A stretch of 64,000 nucleotides of DNA from Nephromyces sp. MM_2019 (lineage: Eukaryota > Apicomplexa > Aconoidasida > Nephromycida), in assembly GCA_015657535.1 (NCBI GenBank), contig JADHZB010000352.1, forward strand, positions 1 through 64,000, given 5' to 3'. Positions 1-12,188 of the stretch are shown piece after piece (position 1 is the first letter of the stretch; each line of letters opens with the position of its first letter). A program made the translations under genes and the position numbers. The notes beneath the pieces were generated by a model. That model saw only the letters and a list, made by a program, of their open reading frames with translations, was not told the origin of the DNA and did no database searches.

Positions 1-190
1 TTTGTGTGGTATATATAGTGTGTTTGTGTGGTATATATAGTGTGTTTGTGTAATATATATAGCTTGTATGTGTAATATATATAGCTTGTATGTGTAATAT
101 ATATAGCTTGTATGTGTAATATTTATTGTATGTGGGTGTAATATATATAGCTTGTATGTGTAATATTTATTGTATATGGGTAAAATATAT
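1..190. repeat. Degenerate TG/TA tandem repeats
   Basis: Units of about 20 bases alternate TATATATAG with a TG-rich piece and repeat across the first 190 bases. They lie in an intron of the carbonic anhydrase gene on the minus strand, downstream of its last visible exon. No coding signal is seen. Confidence 0.85.
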
Positions 191-223
191 AGTGTTTGTT
201 GTATATGTGTGTATTCAACTTAC

Positions 224-2622
224 AGGAGTGTTTTGTATTTCTCTATAGTTGCCATGGGTACCGTGATAATGAAATAATTCTTTCAAAGGGTTTAAATAAT
301 CAGGTAATACAAAGATTGGATCGGCCTTTACAAACCTGTGCATACACACATTCAAGTGTGCAAAATTTAAATATAAGTTGAAATTGAAATTGTATACATT
401 CATTATTTATAATTAATACGTATATTTCTATCTGTGAGTATATATGCCCATGCATAGTTCATAACATCTCATACTAAATGCTTTTATGTTTTCATTGAAT
501 ATATCTGATTATGGGTGGTGATATTGATTTTGTATATTTTGTGTATGAATGGTAATAGTGTCTATAGCCTCTTTGTGAGCATAATATAAAAAGTATATAT
601 ATAGGATATATCTATATAGTGCATGTCGTGTGTGTATATAAATTCTATGTAATATAGTGACTAACCATGTGACTATTTCTGAACAAGGTGGTGTTGTTAG
701 TGAACCCTTATATGTGTAAAATGGTTCATTTTCTCCCACTTTAAATAAAGAAGTTAAATTAAGGGGATTTTTATATGTCTCTGAACTCGTTACATAATTA
801 ACGTTTGTTTTGGGTGGAAATTGTGGGTGTGCAGTAATAGCCTTTAGAAATGGGTGGTTTGTGCTCGAATTATCTTCAACAAATGTTACTCCAACAACTA
901 ATAAATCGTCATCTGAAGTATAAAATTAATTGCCTAAATGTGAGCTTAAATATGTTTTGTTGGGTGTGGGTCGTTTGTTATATAAATTAGTAGTGAAAGC
1001 TTAAATGTAGGTATGAATTGATAGGAGTATTTATTATTGTTTCTAATTAGATATATCAAGATTGTTGAAAGTTCAAATTGAATTATATTTTTCAACAATA
1101 ACGACACATACTCACCACTATATTTACACACAATATGGAGCTCAAGATCGTGCCTGATATTTTGGATTTCAAATGTGTGTTCAGAAGGTGCATGGAAATG
1201 AAACTGAACAACTTCATAGCGTTTGTCTTTATGCTCGACATAACCAAAATTGTGTGTGTTATTTTCTCCTTTGACATCTTCAAACTTTATGGTAAATTTA
1301 TAGGTATATATATATATATATATAGCTGTCATGTTACTTGTTGATGTTTATGTATTTGTAAATAAAATGTCTCATAATGTGTATTTGAGATGTCTAGAAT
1401 AAATGAATCGAGATCCGGGAGAGCGTCACACATACATATTAAAATAAAACAAACAGAGTTGTAATATTATTACCTGTAAAGAATGTCCATTGTTATTGAC
1501 AGTGTATTCAGTAGGGTCTGCGTTGTAGAAGTTCATAGATAATGTTTGATCAGGAGTTCCAGGAACAGTGTTATTTTTTATTATTTGAATGGGACTCTGA
1601 CGATCACCACATACACAAATTTCAGTCCAATCTCTTCCTTGTTGTTTGTAGTCCCAGCCTTTTTTCTGTCTACCTGATGTGTGCAAAACAAATTTAAATT
1701 CGTCATGATTTTTGTTCATGTTAAAAGATCTGAGTAAATTTCAGAGTTAAGGTTGTATAATATGTCTAACATATAAGTATAGCTAATGAATTCAAATTAT
1801 TATAAGATATATTTTAAAAAATTTCCCATACAGAGTATTATATATGTGGAGGAATCTTTTACTGTAAATTTGATTCATCTAATCTAATACGTAGGTTTTA
1901 TTACCTTCTGGATTTAATGTTTTTGGTATAAGACCTCGCCAATCAAATAGACTTACTTTGTTATCAACCACAGGTGTTTTAGATAAAAATGTGTGTAAAT
2001 CCTCGGGAGCTTTGCCTGATAATAAATCACTCAGCTTCGATACGAAATTTTCCGAGCCGGGACCCTCTTTAGCTAGTGCGTGAGTCGGAGATTCTGGATG
2101 AAAGTTTTCTTCAGAACTCTTCACACCTCCAGTGAGTGTGTCTTTGAAGTCGTTGTTTGGTTGCGGCATCAGGTTGGGACTGGATTGTGAGGCAGAAACG
2201 TTGTTAGAATTCGTGGTGTGGTTAGGATTAGGGCCCGCAAAATAATTCGGTGGAGACTGCGTAGGGGAATTGGAGTTGGTTGTGGGTTTATTCCCAGATT
2301 TGAAGTCAACTGTGTGACCTGTACTAAGATCCGTAGTGTAACTGGGACTGGAGATAGTTGTGTAACTGGTGCTGGCCCGTTGTGTTGAGGTAGCTTCGTA
2401 CGTCGGGAAAACGTCCAGATATGATTGTGTAGTTGAGTCAGAGTAGGGTTGTTGAGTCGGAGTAGTGTATTCTGGGTTCTCCTCTGCATTAGTGACAGAG
2501 TTTGGAGAATGTGTTGGTTTGAGTTGTGAGTAGCTGGAAGGAAGTGTAGTACATGATGTAGTAGTAAAAGAGTATAATAAGGAGAGTAATTTAAAATAAA
2601 TGAGAAATTTTGTATTAATCAT
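224..2622 (-). CDS. Secreted mucin-like/alpha-carbonic anhydrase, 3' end outside window
   Basis: Alpha-carbonic anhydrases interconvert CO2 and bicarbonate with a zinc ion. Visible exons: 2622-1905, 1673-1474, 1284-1116, 912-666 and 335-224; the last ends at a GTAAGT donor, so the C-terminus lies left of the window. Phases agree at every join. The first exon encodes a signal peptide (MINTKFLIYFKLLSLLY) and about 200 residues rich in Ser, Thr, Pro and Asn, mucin-like. The enzyme follows: a GWDY start, the QSPIQI strand, NNGH (the His64 proton-shuttle position), the zinc motif FHFHAPSEH, the third zinc His in LELHIV, and SLTTPPCSE. All three zinc ligands are present, so it should be active outside the cell or on its surface. 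The start at 2622 is chosen because it begins the signal peptide; an in-frame ATG at 2691 would add 23 residues. The first join is the least certain. Confidence 0.85.
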
Positions 2623-2699
2623 ATTTGCTCGCGGTTTGTCATAAAAAATTCTTTTTTCTAGAAATTTAATACTTTTAAGAAACATGTGCATAATATCTT

Positions 2700-5070
2700 A
2701 GTTAAAAAAGTCGTCCAAAATGATTAGAAAGCTAATCCGATATGTATACTCAACTTGAAAATGAAGAAAAATAGTTTAGATATGTAAGGCAATGCCAAGA
2801 AAAAAATTTGTTTGTTTCAATTTACTAATTCATAGATTTGGAATATATTATATTATTAGAATGAATGATTGATTGCATATATAAATTATTAAGCTTATTT
2901 TTTATAACAAATGTCTACAATCAAACTAATTGTTTACACTTTAATAAAAATCTTATCTATTATTTATTTGAACATATATATATTTATAAGTGTCTATCTC
3001 TAATAAAATTAAATGAATAATAATACTAAGTTTAGGTATAAATATATATTTATATTTGCTAAAATTGTAATTATGTATAAATATTGTTTCAATTGTACAT
3101 ATTCATATATGATTTAATTAATGATAGTATATATGATTTATACATCTATACGTTTATCAAAATGATAAATTCAAAATTTTTTGAAATATAGTGAAAGCTG
3201 TATCTATATGCTTTCAATCTTCTTCAATGTCGAATACTTAAGTTAATTTTTTTAGCATAGTATCATATGCTTGTTTTGACATTTTTGTCAGTATATTGAT
3301 ATGATTTGTGTGTATATAGATGAATTTTGGTATTTGTACTTGAATTTAATTTCGTACAGGTATGTTTTGTGTATAGAAAGATGAATTTGGGAATGTATCT
3401 AAAGGTGTGATTATATGCACGTAAATTGGTTATATATTTATTTGTACATATATATATATACATAAACAAAGATATATTTATGTATTAAAATATTTTAAGT
3501 ATATTTAAAGTATGAGAAGGGTCGTGATTGAAATTTTATAGTCTCAAAACATTCTGTAGTTAAAAATACACAAAGTATTTTATAACCGAGGTGCTATTCT
3601 ATTTTTCGGGTGTAGAGCTGATGTTATGTTTAAATCTGAAATATTTTATAATTTAATTTTAAAGCTCTTTATAAAAATTAAAACAATGTGTTAGAGTGTT
3701 TTCTCAATGTTAATAATATTTTTTAAAGATATATTAAGCTTGAATAAAACCATTTATGTTGAAATCTACACTGTATATATTTATATACTTATATTTATCA
3801 AGTATTAGATCAATTGTTTTTCAAAAATTAACAAATTACTGTTAGTCTATGTTTTTGAATATAAGATACTAAACCAGATTATGTTGAATTCTTGTGATTT
3901 TCAATTGCTTGGTGATAAAGCAAAAGCCATAATTGGTCATTACATACAATATAAGTACACACACAAAAATGCACACAAATAAATGTTAACACACATATAT
4001 GTGTACACATATAAATATATATACATGTGTGCAATCAGATATAAAAATTCCATACACAAATATATTACGTACACTGTGTTATTAGGAACAATATCTATCT
4101 ATGTGAAAGGCTTGTATATATAGGAAGCAAAATTTTCTAGATTAAAAATTGATATCTACATTACTGTTTTCATATGCGCCATATATGTTTTTTTTATGTG
4201 TGTTTAAGGTTATTTTTATGTGCAAAAAGTGTGGTTTGTATGCGCAAAACATTACTCATTTGTGAGTATAAACTATTAATTCTATCTACACAATGACACA
4301 GTTTATATGTATATGATATTGTTTATGTTATTGTAACTTTTACCTAAGCAACACGATTTGTGTGCATTGAACTTGATTTATATTCATTCAATATAATTTC
4401 TATTTGTACACTAAAAAACAGTGTCCTTAGCAATAAGATAGAAAGCTATGATTAAAAAAATACATTGATTGGCAGCTAATCATAAAATGTTCCAAATATA
4501 TTTCAATGCTCGAATTCATAAACATTATGAAATTTTTTAAATTATTTTTTTGTTTATCGTACAACTTAGAATATTTAATTTTAATTTTGTAAATTCATTT
4601 AATGGAATCGTTAATTAGTCAGCAGATCTAAAAACTGTGCTTTCCAAGTATAACACTACACAATATAATTCAAGTTAAATTTAACTCCAATGTGTTAACG
4701 TATTTAATGTGTATCTGGGTTATAATCATTAAAATCTATAATTTGTTTAAATAAACAATTTGCTCAGTTAAACAGATTGTAAATATTATTTAATGTAGAT
4801 ATAAAAAAGTGATTGATATACACCTAGCATTTAACGTTTTGTTATATTTTATAATAAATTTAATAAAATTAGTTTGTATGTGTACATTACAGACTGATAA
4901 ATAATGCTTAGTGTGGTGAATTATTCGGAAAAATATACAAAAATTTGTTTCAAACCTATACAATTATCGATTCAAATATTCTCTAGGATTGTGTGTGAAC
5001 TAATTTGCTTATATTTTGTTTGTTTGTGTGTGTGCTGATATATATATATATATAGATATATGTGCTTGTG
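2700..5070. other. AT-rich intergenic stretch
   Basis: This is about 2.4 kb of AT-rich DNA with short TATA and TGTG runs between the carbonic anhydrase start (minus) and DPCD (plus). The genes diverge, so both promoters should lie here. I see no ORF with coding character, no RNA gene and no clear repeat family. Confidence 0.6.
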
Positions 5071-5101
5071 AGTGTCTAATAAAATAAGAAGATACATTAA
5101 A

Positions 5102-5949
5102 ATGGCAAAATTACAAAAATTAACTGATGATGAGTTCAAAGATGGTGCGGAAAGAACAATTTTCTCACACAATGGCAAGTATCAAATACACACGGTTTAC
5201 ACAGATAAATATGAGAGTGTTGAAGAATATGATTTAGCTACACATCTATTAGTATCAAAGCGTGTCAAGCCAATTAATAAAAACTTTAAGACAAAGTATT
5301 CTAATGATTGGGTATGGGAAGTTAAAGAAACAAATTTCAATTCAATAAATGTAGATGAATGGTTGCAGCCTACCCAAGGTAGCCCTATTGTTATAAGGAA
5401 AGATACTAAGGATGCATATGAGTGGCGTATAAGAAATCTGGATGGGGATTCTAATCAATATAGAATAGCTCTAAATAAGAAGAAGGAAAGTGTGATAATT
5501 AGTACTACTACACATAAGTTTTATAAAGAATTAAAGATACCAGAGATTGGTCGAATTAAGGCAGAAATGAATGAAAATGAACTTAGTTGGAAATTTCAAA
5601 ATAGGACAGCTATAATCACCTATAGGAAATCATCAAAAGTATAAATTTCAAATTGAGATGCATGAAATTCATCAAATTCAAAACAAATTTGTTGCTATAA
5701 TATATCTTTTGCGTCTTAATATTTTATAAAAATGATAAATTTAATAGAAGTACAACAAGGTTTTCAAAAACTTGCTTGAATTTTTAATAGGCTAAAATCT
5801 ACGAAGAAAAAGTTATACGGTTGGCCAAAATACAAGCCATCAAATTATGAAAGAACTAGGAAAATGAAAGTGACTGGGATGAAAAATTGAACAGTTTCAA
5901 ATCCCGTCAGCAAATTTCAAATCTAAAAGAGAAAAAGTCAAAGGTATAA
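5102..5949 (+). CDS. DPCD: DPCD-family ciliary/flagellar protein
   Basis: DPCD (deleted in primary ciliary dyskinesia) is a conserved protein of ciliated eukaryotes, linked to cilium formation and an HSP90 co-chaperone-like fold. The family core is clear: EEYD followed by a basic strand, then PIVIRKDTKDAYEWRIRNL, then YRIALNKKKESVIISTTTHKFYKELKIP, then a terminal ITYRK. Exon 1 is 5102-5638 and exon 2 starts at 5791. Exon 2 can run to TGA at 5850 (about 199 residues, close to the human 203), or a 48-nt GT-AG intron (5812-5859) can remove two in-frame stops and extend the protein to TAA at 5949. An in-frame ATG at 5072 lies in repeat-like sequence, so 5102 is preferred. Its presence implies a flagellated stage. 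Confidence 0.88.
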
Positions 5950-6355
5950 AATGAAAATTACGCTTTGAACCATATTCCATTATGGACGGGGTAGACAAGG
6001 TTCTTTATAATGATAGGTCCTAGGGGAAAATCATATTATTGTGTTTTTTGCATTCTTCGCTAGTGAGATACAAGTTTGAAAACGTAAAGGGGTTTCCCAT
6101 CTCTAAAGAATTTATCTTGTATTGACTCAGAGGGCTATGTGTAGTTCACAATGAACTTGGATTTTATATTTTAGGATGAAAGCTTCATATGGTAATTATT
6201 GAATTTGGGGTGGTTATTTTGTGATTCATTTTTGCATTAGATATTTTTATATCATCAAGACATATACACTGGAGAAATGGTAGAATTGAGGTGTACTGAT
6301 ATGACGAGTTAAGCTTATACCTTATGAAAGTGCTCAAGTTGTGAACCCTAAAATT

Positions 6356-7663
6356 TCAATACCATTTGCAACATTGATTAGCTTTTCGAGCTTGCCTGAG
6401 CATCTCTTCAGCGCTTTTGGTTAAGTAGTCTGCCTTATCTCGAATATCTTCAATTTGTTTACCTCTTTTAAATAAATCATCAATATTTTGGATCATGATA
6501 TTTTTAACCTTGAAAATTGTTATTTTAAAGGAAAGATCATTTTAAAAAATTGCAAATTTATATAAAGTCACTTCAATATAATCCTTTCTAAGTTGTAAAG
6601 TTGCTAAGTATATATTCATATTTTCTCTACAAAAATTAGTTCAAATAAGTAAAATGTGTGTAGTCAGATAGAATTAAGATTTAAATATGCAGAAGCAAAC
6701 AAACTCAGCGCTGGGAGCCTATTGTGAAAGAGTGTGAATATAATATACTCACTTCATCTAGCTCATTTTGTAATCTCAAGATAGTGTCCGCATCTGATGG
6801 ATTCTTATATTTATTTAGTAATTCTGTCCCCATTTTTGCAAACATCAAATTTTCTGGAACATCCTCAGTTTTAGTTTGCCACAAACCATCGTATGCCTGG
6901 GATACATGAAAAAATTGGAAAATCTATTGTGAAATTTGGATAATTTTAATTGATTTGAATGTCTTAATAATTTGGCTCAGATTTCAAATCTATCAATTAA
7001 TGTTGTTACAAAAAGGTTGTCGAAACTTACTTTTGAGAATTCTTTTTGCGCTTCATTCAATAACCCAAATGCTACACGAGACGGGTATGAAGGACTCGTA
7101 ATTACATTAGCACAGAGCCCAGAGTTCGTAGTATGGCTGCAGCATAATACCAAATTGTCTTGAAAATTAATGGCTTGCCTGGTCCCGGGTAGAGTTTGTC
7201 GTGCAATCCATCTTGGAATTCAAGGATATTTCAAAAATTTTGAGGTTAAATTGGTTTCACAAAGGTTAAATTAATGTAAAATAAAAAACTTATTTTATGC
7301 AATAGAAAGAGCTAGAAAGCATAATTTATATAGGATGATTTGTAATGTGTTAAAAAGCATATGACATTAATGTCTCGGATATAGTTTAAATACAGTATCC
7401 CTGAAGCCAATCAGTATTCCAATGTACTCTTTCTTTAGCATAGAGTTAAAGACCTAACTAAATTACATATAAGAATATATAAATTTAACTAACCTACATC
7501 CAAGCAAGATACTGTCTTTTATATATGACCTTTGTAAGAAGGGGTAACTGGAAAGCTCATATGTTGCAGAGAGTTTTATAGGAGAATCTTCATTCCACTT
7601 GAAAAATATGATACTTAAAATCCTTTGAGGTTCTGTGTTATCAGGGTTTGGAGTATTTGACAT
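6356..7663 (-). CDS. YKT6: YKT6 R-SNARE (longin SNARE)
   Basis: YKT6 is a lipid-anchored R-SNARE acting in ER-Golgi, endosomal and vacuolar fusion. Exons are 7663-7494, 7211-7031, 6896-6753 and 6508-6356; the sum is 648 nt, giving 215 residues and a TGA stop. The longin domain is recognisable (SATYELSSYPFLQRS, later SYPSRVAFGLL). The SNARE motif follows with the zero-layer Arg in DLFKRGKQIEDI. The protein ends ARKANQCCKWY, so the palmitoylation/prenylation cysteine pair is kept and the CAAX-type end is CKWY. About 14 residues precede the usual longin start. Introns are 282, 134 and 244 nt. It is divergent with MoaE across about 1.2 kb. Confidence 0.95.
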
Positions 7664-8867
7664 TTTGTGGGAATGAGTAGAGGAAGACTTTATTTACGAT
7701 GGGGTGATCGGTAGTAAGTTAGGGGTTTATGTAATTCTTTCTTTGATGAGGTATTTCTTGTAATGTTAATTTTCAGAATCGTCGTTTTGATGTATATATG
7801 AGCTGAAGTCCTGGTTTCTTTCTAAAGAGACCATGGAAACACTTAAACGAGAAACTCAACCAAAGGATCTCTTGCGAAGTTTATATGTTTCTAAACATTT
7901 AGTGTTGGCCTATTTAGTCTAACTGGTAGTGTTCACTTATTCTTATAACTTTTAGATATTTATTCAGTAAGAGACTTCGGTTATATCGTGATAAAGATAG
8001 GTGCTTTAATCAAAATGGAGATATTTTTATTACTAATTTAGAACTTATTAGTGTTCTAATTTTTCAATTTTATTTTTGTGATCCTTCGGTATAACTTTTT
8101 TATATATTCGGAGCTTTAAAATAATTCCTTTAAAAATATCTATCTGATTGGTTCATCTGGTCAATGATTATCATTTCTGAAGTATATGAACTATGATATA
8201 AAGTTTGATATATAATAATTGCGGTGTTTTACTTGATATATATCAATTGTCTTGTATTTTTCATTTGTTTATGTGTGAATTTAAGCAACGAGTACGTGGT
8301 CATGTATGCTTTATGATTGTTTTTAGACTATCTATTTATTTAATAATTGTATAAAGTAATAGATATTGAAAAGGGGAAAAACATTATGCATATTATGACC
8401 TGTATGGAAAATGTGTTAGTTGGAGTTATGGGGATAATTTATTTTTAACAAGTGCCGTTTAATAATAAAAAATGAATTTTTCTTAACGTCTTTGAGTATT
8501 ATCAATTATAGAAATAAGTTTTGGAGGTAAATTGTTAGGAAAATAATGTAAAGGTTGTATTTGTATAGGACTCTTTATTTAGTAAATATTGTGTAAACTT
8601 AGTAGGAAAAATTGTAAACAGGAGAACGATGACAAGTTGTATGTTTTGAGTAACTCAAAAACATCAATTAGAAAATGAATTAATTCTTCAACAATAAAAT
8701 TTGAAAAGAAGATCGGCTGATGTTTATAAAGCAAGTTGGTTAATCATCTAGCCACAAATATAACACTCACAATATCTAAAATAGCAATATTATTTTATCA
8801 AATTAATTTGATTAATATACCAAATCAATATCCTAAAATTTATAAACAAGGGAATATATTTTTCAAT
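7664..8867. promoter_or_regulatory. Shared divergent upstream region, YKT6/MoaE
   Basis: About 1.2 kb of AT-rich DNA separates two divergent starts and must contain both promoters. An in-frame ATG at 8736 upstream of MoaE opens a low-complexity leader that is probably not translated. I cannot identify individual promoter elements. Confidence 0.4.
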
Positions 8868-9680
8868 ATGGTAGATGAAAATGATTCAATTTACGTTCAT
8901 TTGACAGAAGAAGATTTGGAAATTCAAAAGGTGGTACAATTAGTTAATAAGAAAGGCGCTGATGGGGCAATAGCTTCATTTATGGGAACAACACGAAATA
9001 ACTCGAATGATAAGAGAGTTACTAAATTGTACTATGAAGCTTATGAATCTATGGCCAAAAGACAAATACAAAAGTTAGCAAAAGAAAAATTTGAGAAATA
9101 CCCAACTTTATCGTATATAGCTGTAGTACATAAAATTGGCCTGTGTGAAATTGGAAAAGCTGGTAAATATGTATTCAAAATCACAGTGGAAACCTTTAGT
9201 CCACACTCATTAATTTACAATATATATACATAGCTCATTACCTACACATATAAATCTATGTAAAAAAGTTGTTATTAATCAGTCAGCATTTGTATTTTAT
9301 ACGAATGATTTTTATATAACAATATTGCTGCTTTTATTAATATTAATATGTGATCAATGACATATTTATGTTTTATAAATCGATTGCAATAAGACGAAAG
9401 TCAAACTTTCATAACCAATAAAACACCTTTATATTTCTTGAATTATCTAATTCTAGATAGTATAATTTATATCTCAAAAATGAATTTAAATCATTTATTA
9501 AAATTAAAAACTCTTTCATTAGGCATCATTATATGTGTATCATCAAAACATCGTAAAGAATCACTATTAGCATGCCATGAAATAATAGATGAAATCAAGG
9601 CAACTGTTCCAATATGGAAGAAAGAATTTTACGATGATGGCAGTGTTTGGCTTGAGAACAAAGAGTGGCAGACAAAATAG
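8868..9680 (+). CDS. MOCS2B: Molybdopterin synthase large subunit
   Basis: MoaE/MOCS2B pairs with thiocarboxylated MoaD to convert precursor Z (cPMP) into molybdopterin. Exons are 8868-9162 and 9523-9680, together 453 nt or 150 residues, the usual MoaE size. Family signatures are plain: GADGAIASFMGTTRNN, YYEAYESMA, AVVHKIGLCEIGKAG, and in exon 2 ICVSSKHRKESLLACH and VPIWKKEFYDDGSVW with the catalytic lysines. The join uses GGTAAAT/TTAG in phase 1. The start at 8868 gives family length; the ATG at 8736 would add 44 low-complexity residues, possibly a leader. Molybdenum-cofactor synthesis is missing from well-known parasitic apicomplexans, so this hints at a molybdoenzyme such as xanthine dehydrogenase or sulfite oxidase. 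That inference is not tested here. Confidence 0.95.
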
Positions 9681-11110
9681 AAATTATAAGATAATATATA
9701 CTGAAACTGGTAAAAATTAAAAAAGTCACTATGCCGTTACCGATATCGGTAGTTTTTGTTTTAGTTTCACTTTTTAATTTTTATATTAAATAGCATTAAA
9801 TTTTTTCTCTAGGTGAAAATAAAAGATTAATATCTGAAGCGAGAGTAATGTAAAATTTTCAAAACTTAATATTAAATTGAGCTCATAAATAGGTTTTACA
9901 TTAAGAAATAGCTTTATCTTATTCAAAAATTAAATTTTTTTCCTAACAACACAACACATGTATAGAGTATAATGATTTGAACTAATTTGGATAACAAAAC
10001 ATATATTTAGATTTTCGAAAACGAAAAACATTTGCCTAATTTACATTTATATATGAATTATAAGCACATGCATCTTGACATATCATAGATATATATATAT
10101 ATAAACAAATATCTAAAGTATGTTATTATTATATTCCAAGTTATAGTATACTTTTTATCATGTTGTTTTTCAAATCATATAGTAAGTATACAATCAAGTA
10201 AAATCATAACAATTCATTAAGATCAAAGCCAATACATAAATGAGTAAATTTGAACAATAAGGTTTCGTAAAAATTACGAACCTTATTTAAAAGCCATACA
10301 ATATTAGATTGCTGAATTTTTATATTACTTAATTATACAAATAAATATATGATAAAACGATGTAGACATTATTATAATTTTAATAATATTAGCTTAAATA
10401 TAGTTCCAATTGCTCTCGAAAAGCGAATAGTTTAGGCATGAATTTGATCATCTTGTCAAACTTAACTGATTCAATAATCCATGTTTAAGATGTGTATCAA
10501 CATCTTTGAAATGAAAATAAAGAGCAATTTTATGCTTTAATAGCTCCTATAAATTTTTCCCGCATTTGCATAAACCTTAACTGAGATACCTATTATGTTT
10601 CTTTTAATTTCACTATTTGTTATATATATTTATATAAATTGTATGGCATCATCACAATTATAAGTTTCACCATAAACTAACTTAAAAGATTCATTTTAAT
10701 TTCTAAATCCAGTTATTGAAATATTAAATCTAAATTTAATTAAAAATGTATTGTTTTTAATTGTACATATATATATATATATATATATAGTGAGTGGTAT
10801 CCTGAATTTTTTTTATTGTTTATCATTTACACCAAGAATCGTGTAATAAACGTGAGCTACAAAACATTTTTTTTGACTTGACAGATAAAAAATTATCTTA
10901 TTTGCCTTACATCTGTAATAAGATGAATGTTAAAAATAAATATGATACTGCAAGACAATGCTGTGGCTCTAAGGAAATGATTCTTTTAAGCATAATCGGT
11001 TAAAATTAATTAAACATTAATTACATAAAAAGGGCCCTTGCTTATATTTTATTAATTTAATTTACTTCAGAATTCATTATTAGTATATTCATGATATATT
11101 ATTCCCCTAT
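9681..11110. other. AT-rich intergenic stretch with small palindromes
   Basis: No coding exon was recognised. A 14-base perfect palindrome (TACCGATATCGGTA, 9738-9751) lies 58 bases past the MoaE stop, and a bulged stem-loop lies at 10256-10287. A TA run lies near 10765-10790. Confidence 0.5.
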
Positions 11111-12188
11111 ATGGATCAATACGCTCCAGAAACTGATGTATCTCTCAATAGGTAAAAAATTAGTTTTGAAAATATTTCTCAAAATAGCGATTTTCTTCTC
11201 ACAATACTTGCATTTTTTATTCTAAATAAATCCATCACCTTTAAAGAGTTGGCTGTATGTTTGGTGAATTTATCGGTTGAAATTTATATGTTAAAAAGAA
11301 GAAAGTCAGTATTTCGAGTTGTTTATACAATAAAAGTGATTTTGGGAATAAGTTTTACTATGCATTATGGTTTTTTGAAAGTAAGTAAATTTCGGAGTAT
11401 CATCTTGTAATCTATTTATTACTTTTGATTACTCAATAATTTTATATAAAATACCTCAGAATCTAAAAGGATGTGCTTTTGCCATTTCATCAATACTGTC
11501 AAAGTAAGGCTTATTTACATATAATTAAATAGTATTTGTAATAGGAATTTAGATTTATTTAATAATTCTATCTGGAAATTATTATAATCTCTAAAATTAT
11601 TACCTTTTTCTTGTTAAATTTCGTTGGATTGATTGTTAACTTATTTCTACGATCTGAGGATTCCCTGATACTTATGATTAGCATATAAAATGCATGAATA
11701 TGATGACATGAATTTGGAGGAGTTATTGTGATGTTCTTGGGAAATAATTATATACTTTTTGATGGAAAGTGCTCGGGGAATTCTAGGATATTTTTCCAAA
11801 TTATCATTATTTCTATTTTCTTGATAGCTTAGAGATGCTTCGCATAAGCGAAAACAATGTGAGTGAGCTTAGTAATGGCAATGATCAACAAAGCATCCTC
11901 GACAAATTATATCATAACGAAATTGTAACAAACCTTACCAAAACAACTGGGTCAAGAGATGAAGATACTCAATTAGTTTTAACAAGTCAAGAGTATGAAG
12001 AGAATCCATTAATCGGTGGCGAATTTTTCATTGATGAAGACGATGAAGACTTCTTAATACTTATAGATCAAAACAAGATAAATAATAAATATTATAATTA
12101 TCCTGGGAAAGATTTCATTAATAAATATACTCTACCATATACAGTTGATAAATCTGATATTTATGAAGTGATAGAATCGATTCTATAA
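11111..12188 (+). CDS. Small membrane protein of unknown function
   Basis: Proposed exons are 11111-11151, 11188-11380, 11460-11503 and 11828-12188, with matching phases and a TAA stop. The N-terminal third has two likely membrane helices (around DFLLTILAFFIL and VVYTIKVILGISF) with a basic stretch KRRKS between. The C-terminal part is hydrophilic and acidic, with an IDEDDEDF run. The first intron would be only 36 nt and removes one in-frame TAA; without it only the 3' exon (ATG at 11835) remains. I do not recognise the family. Confidence 0.5.
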
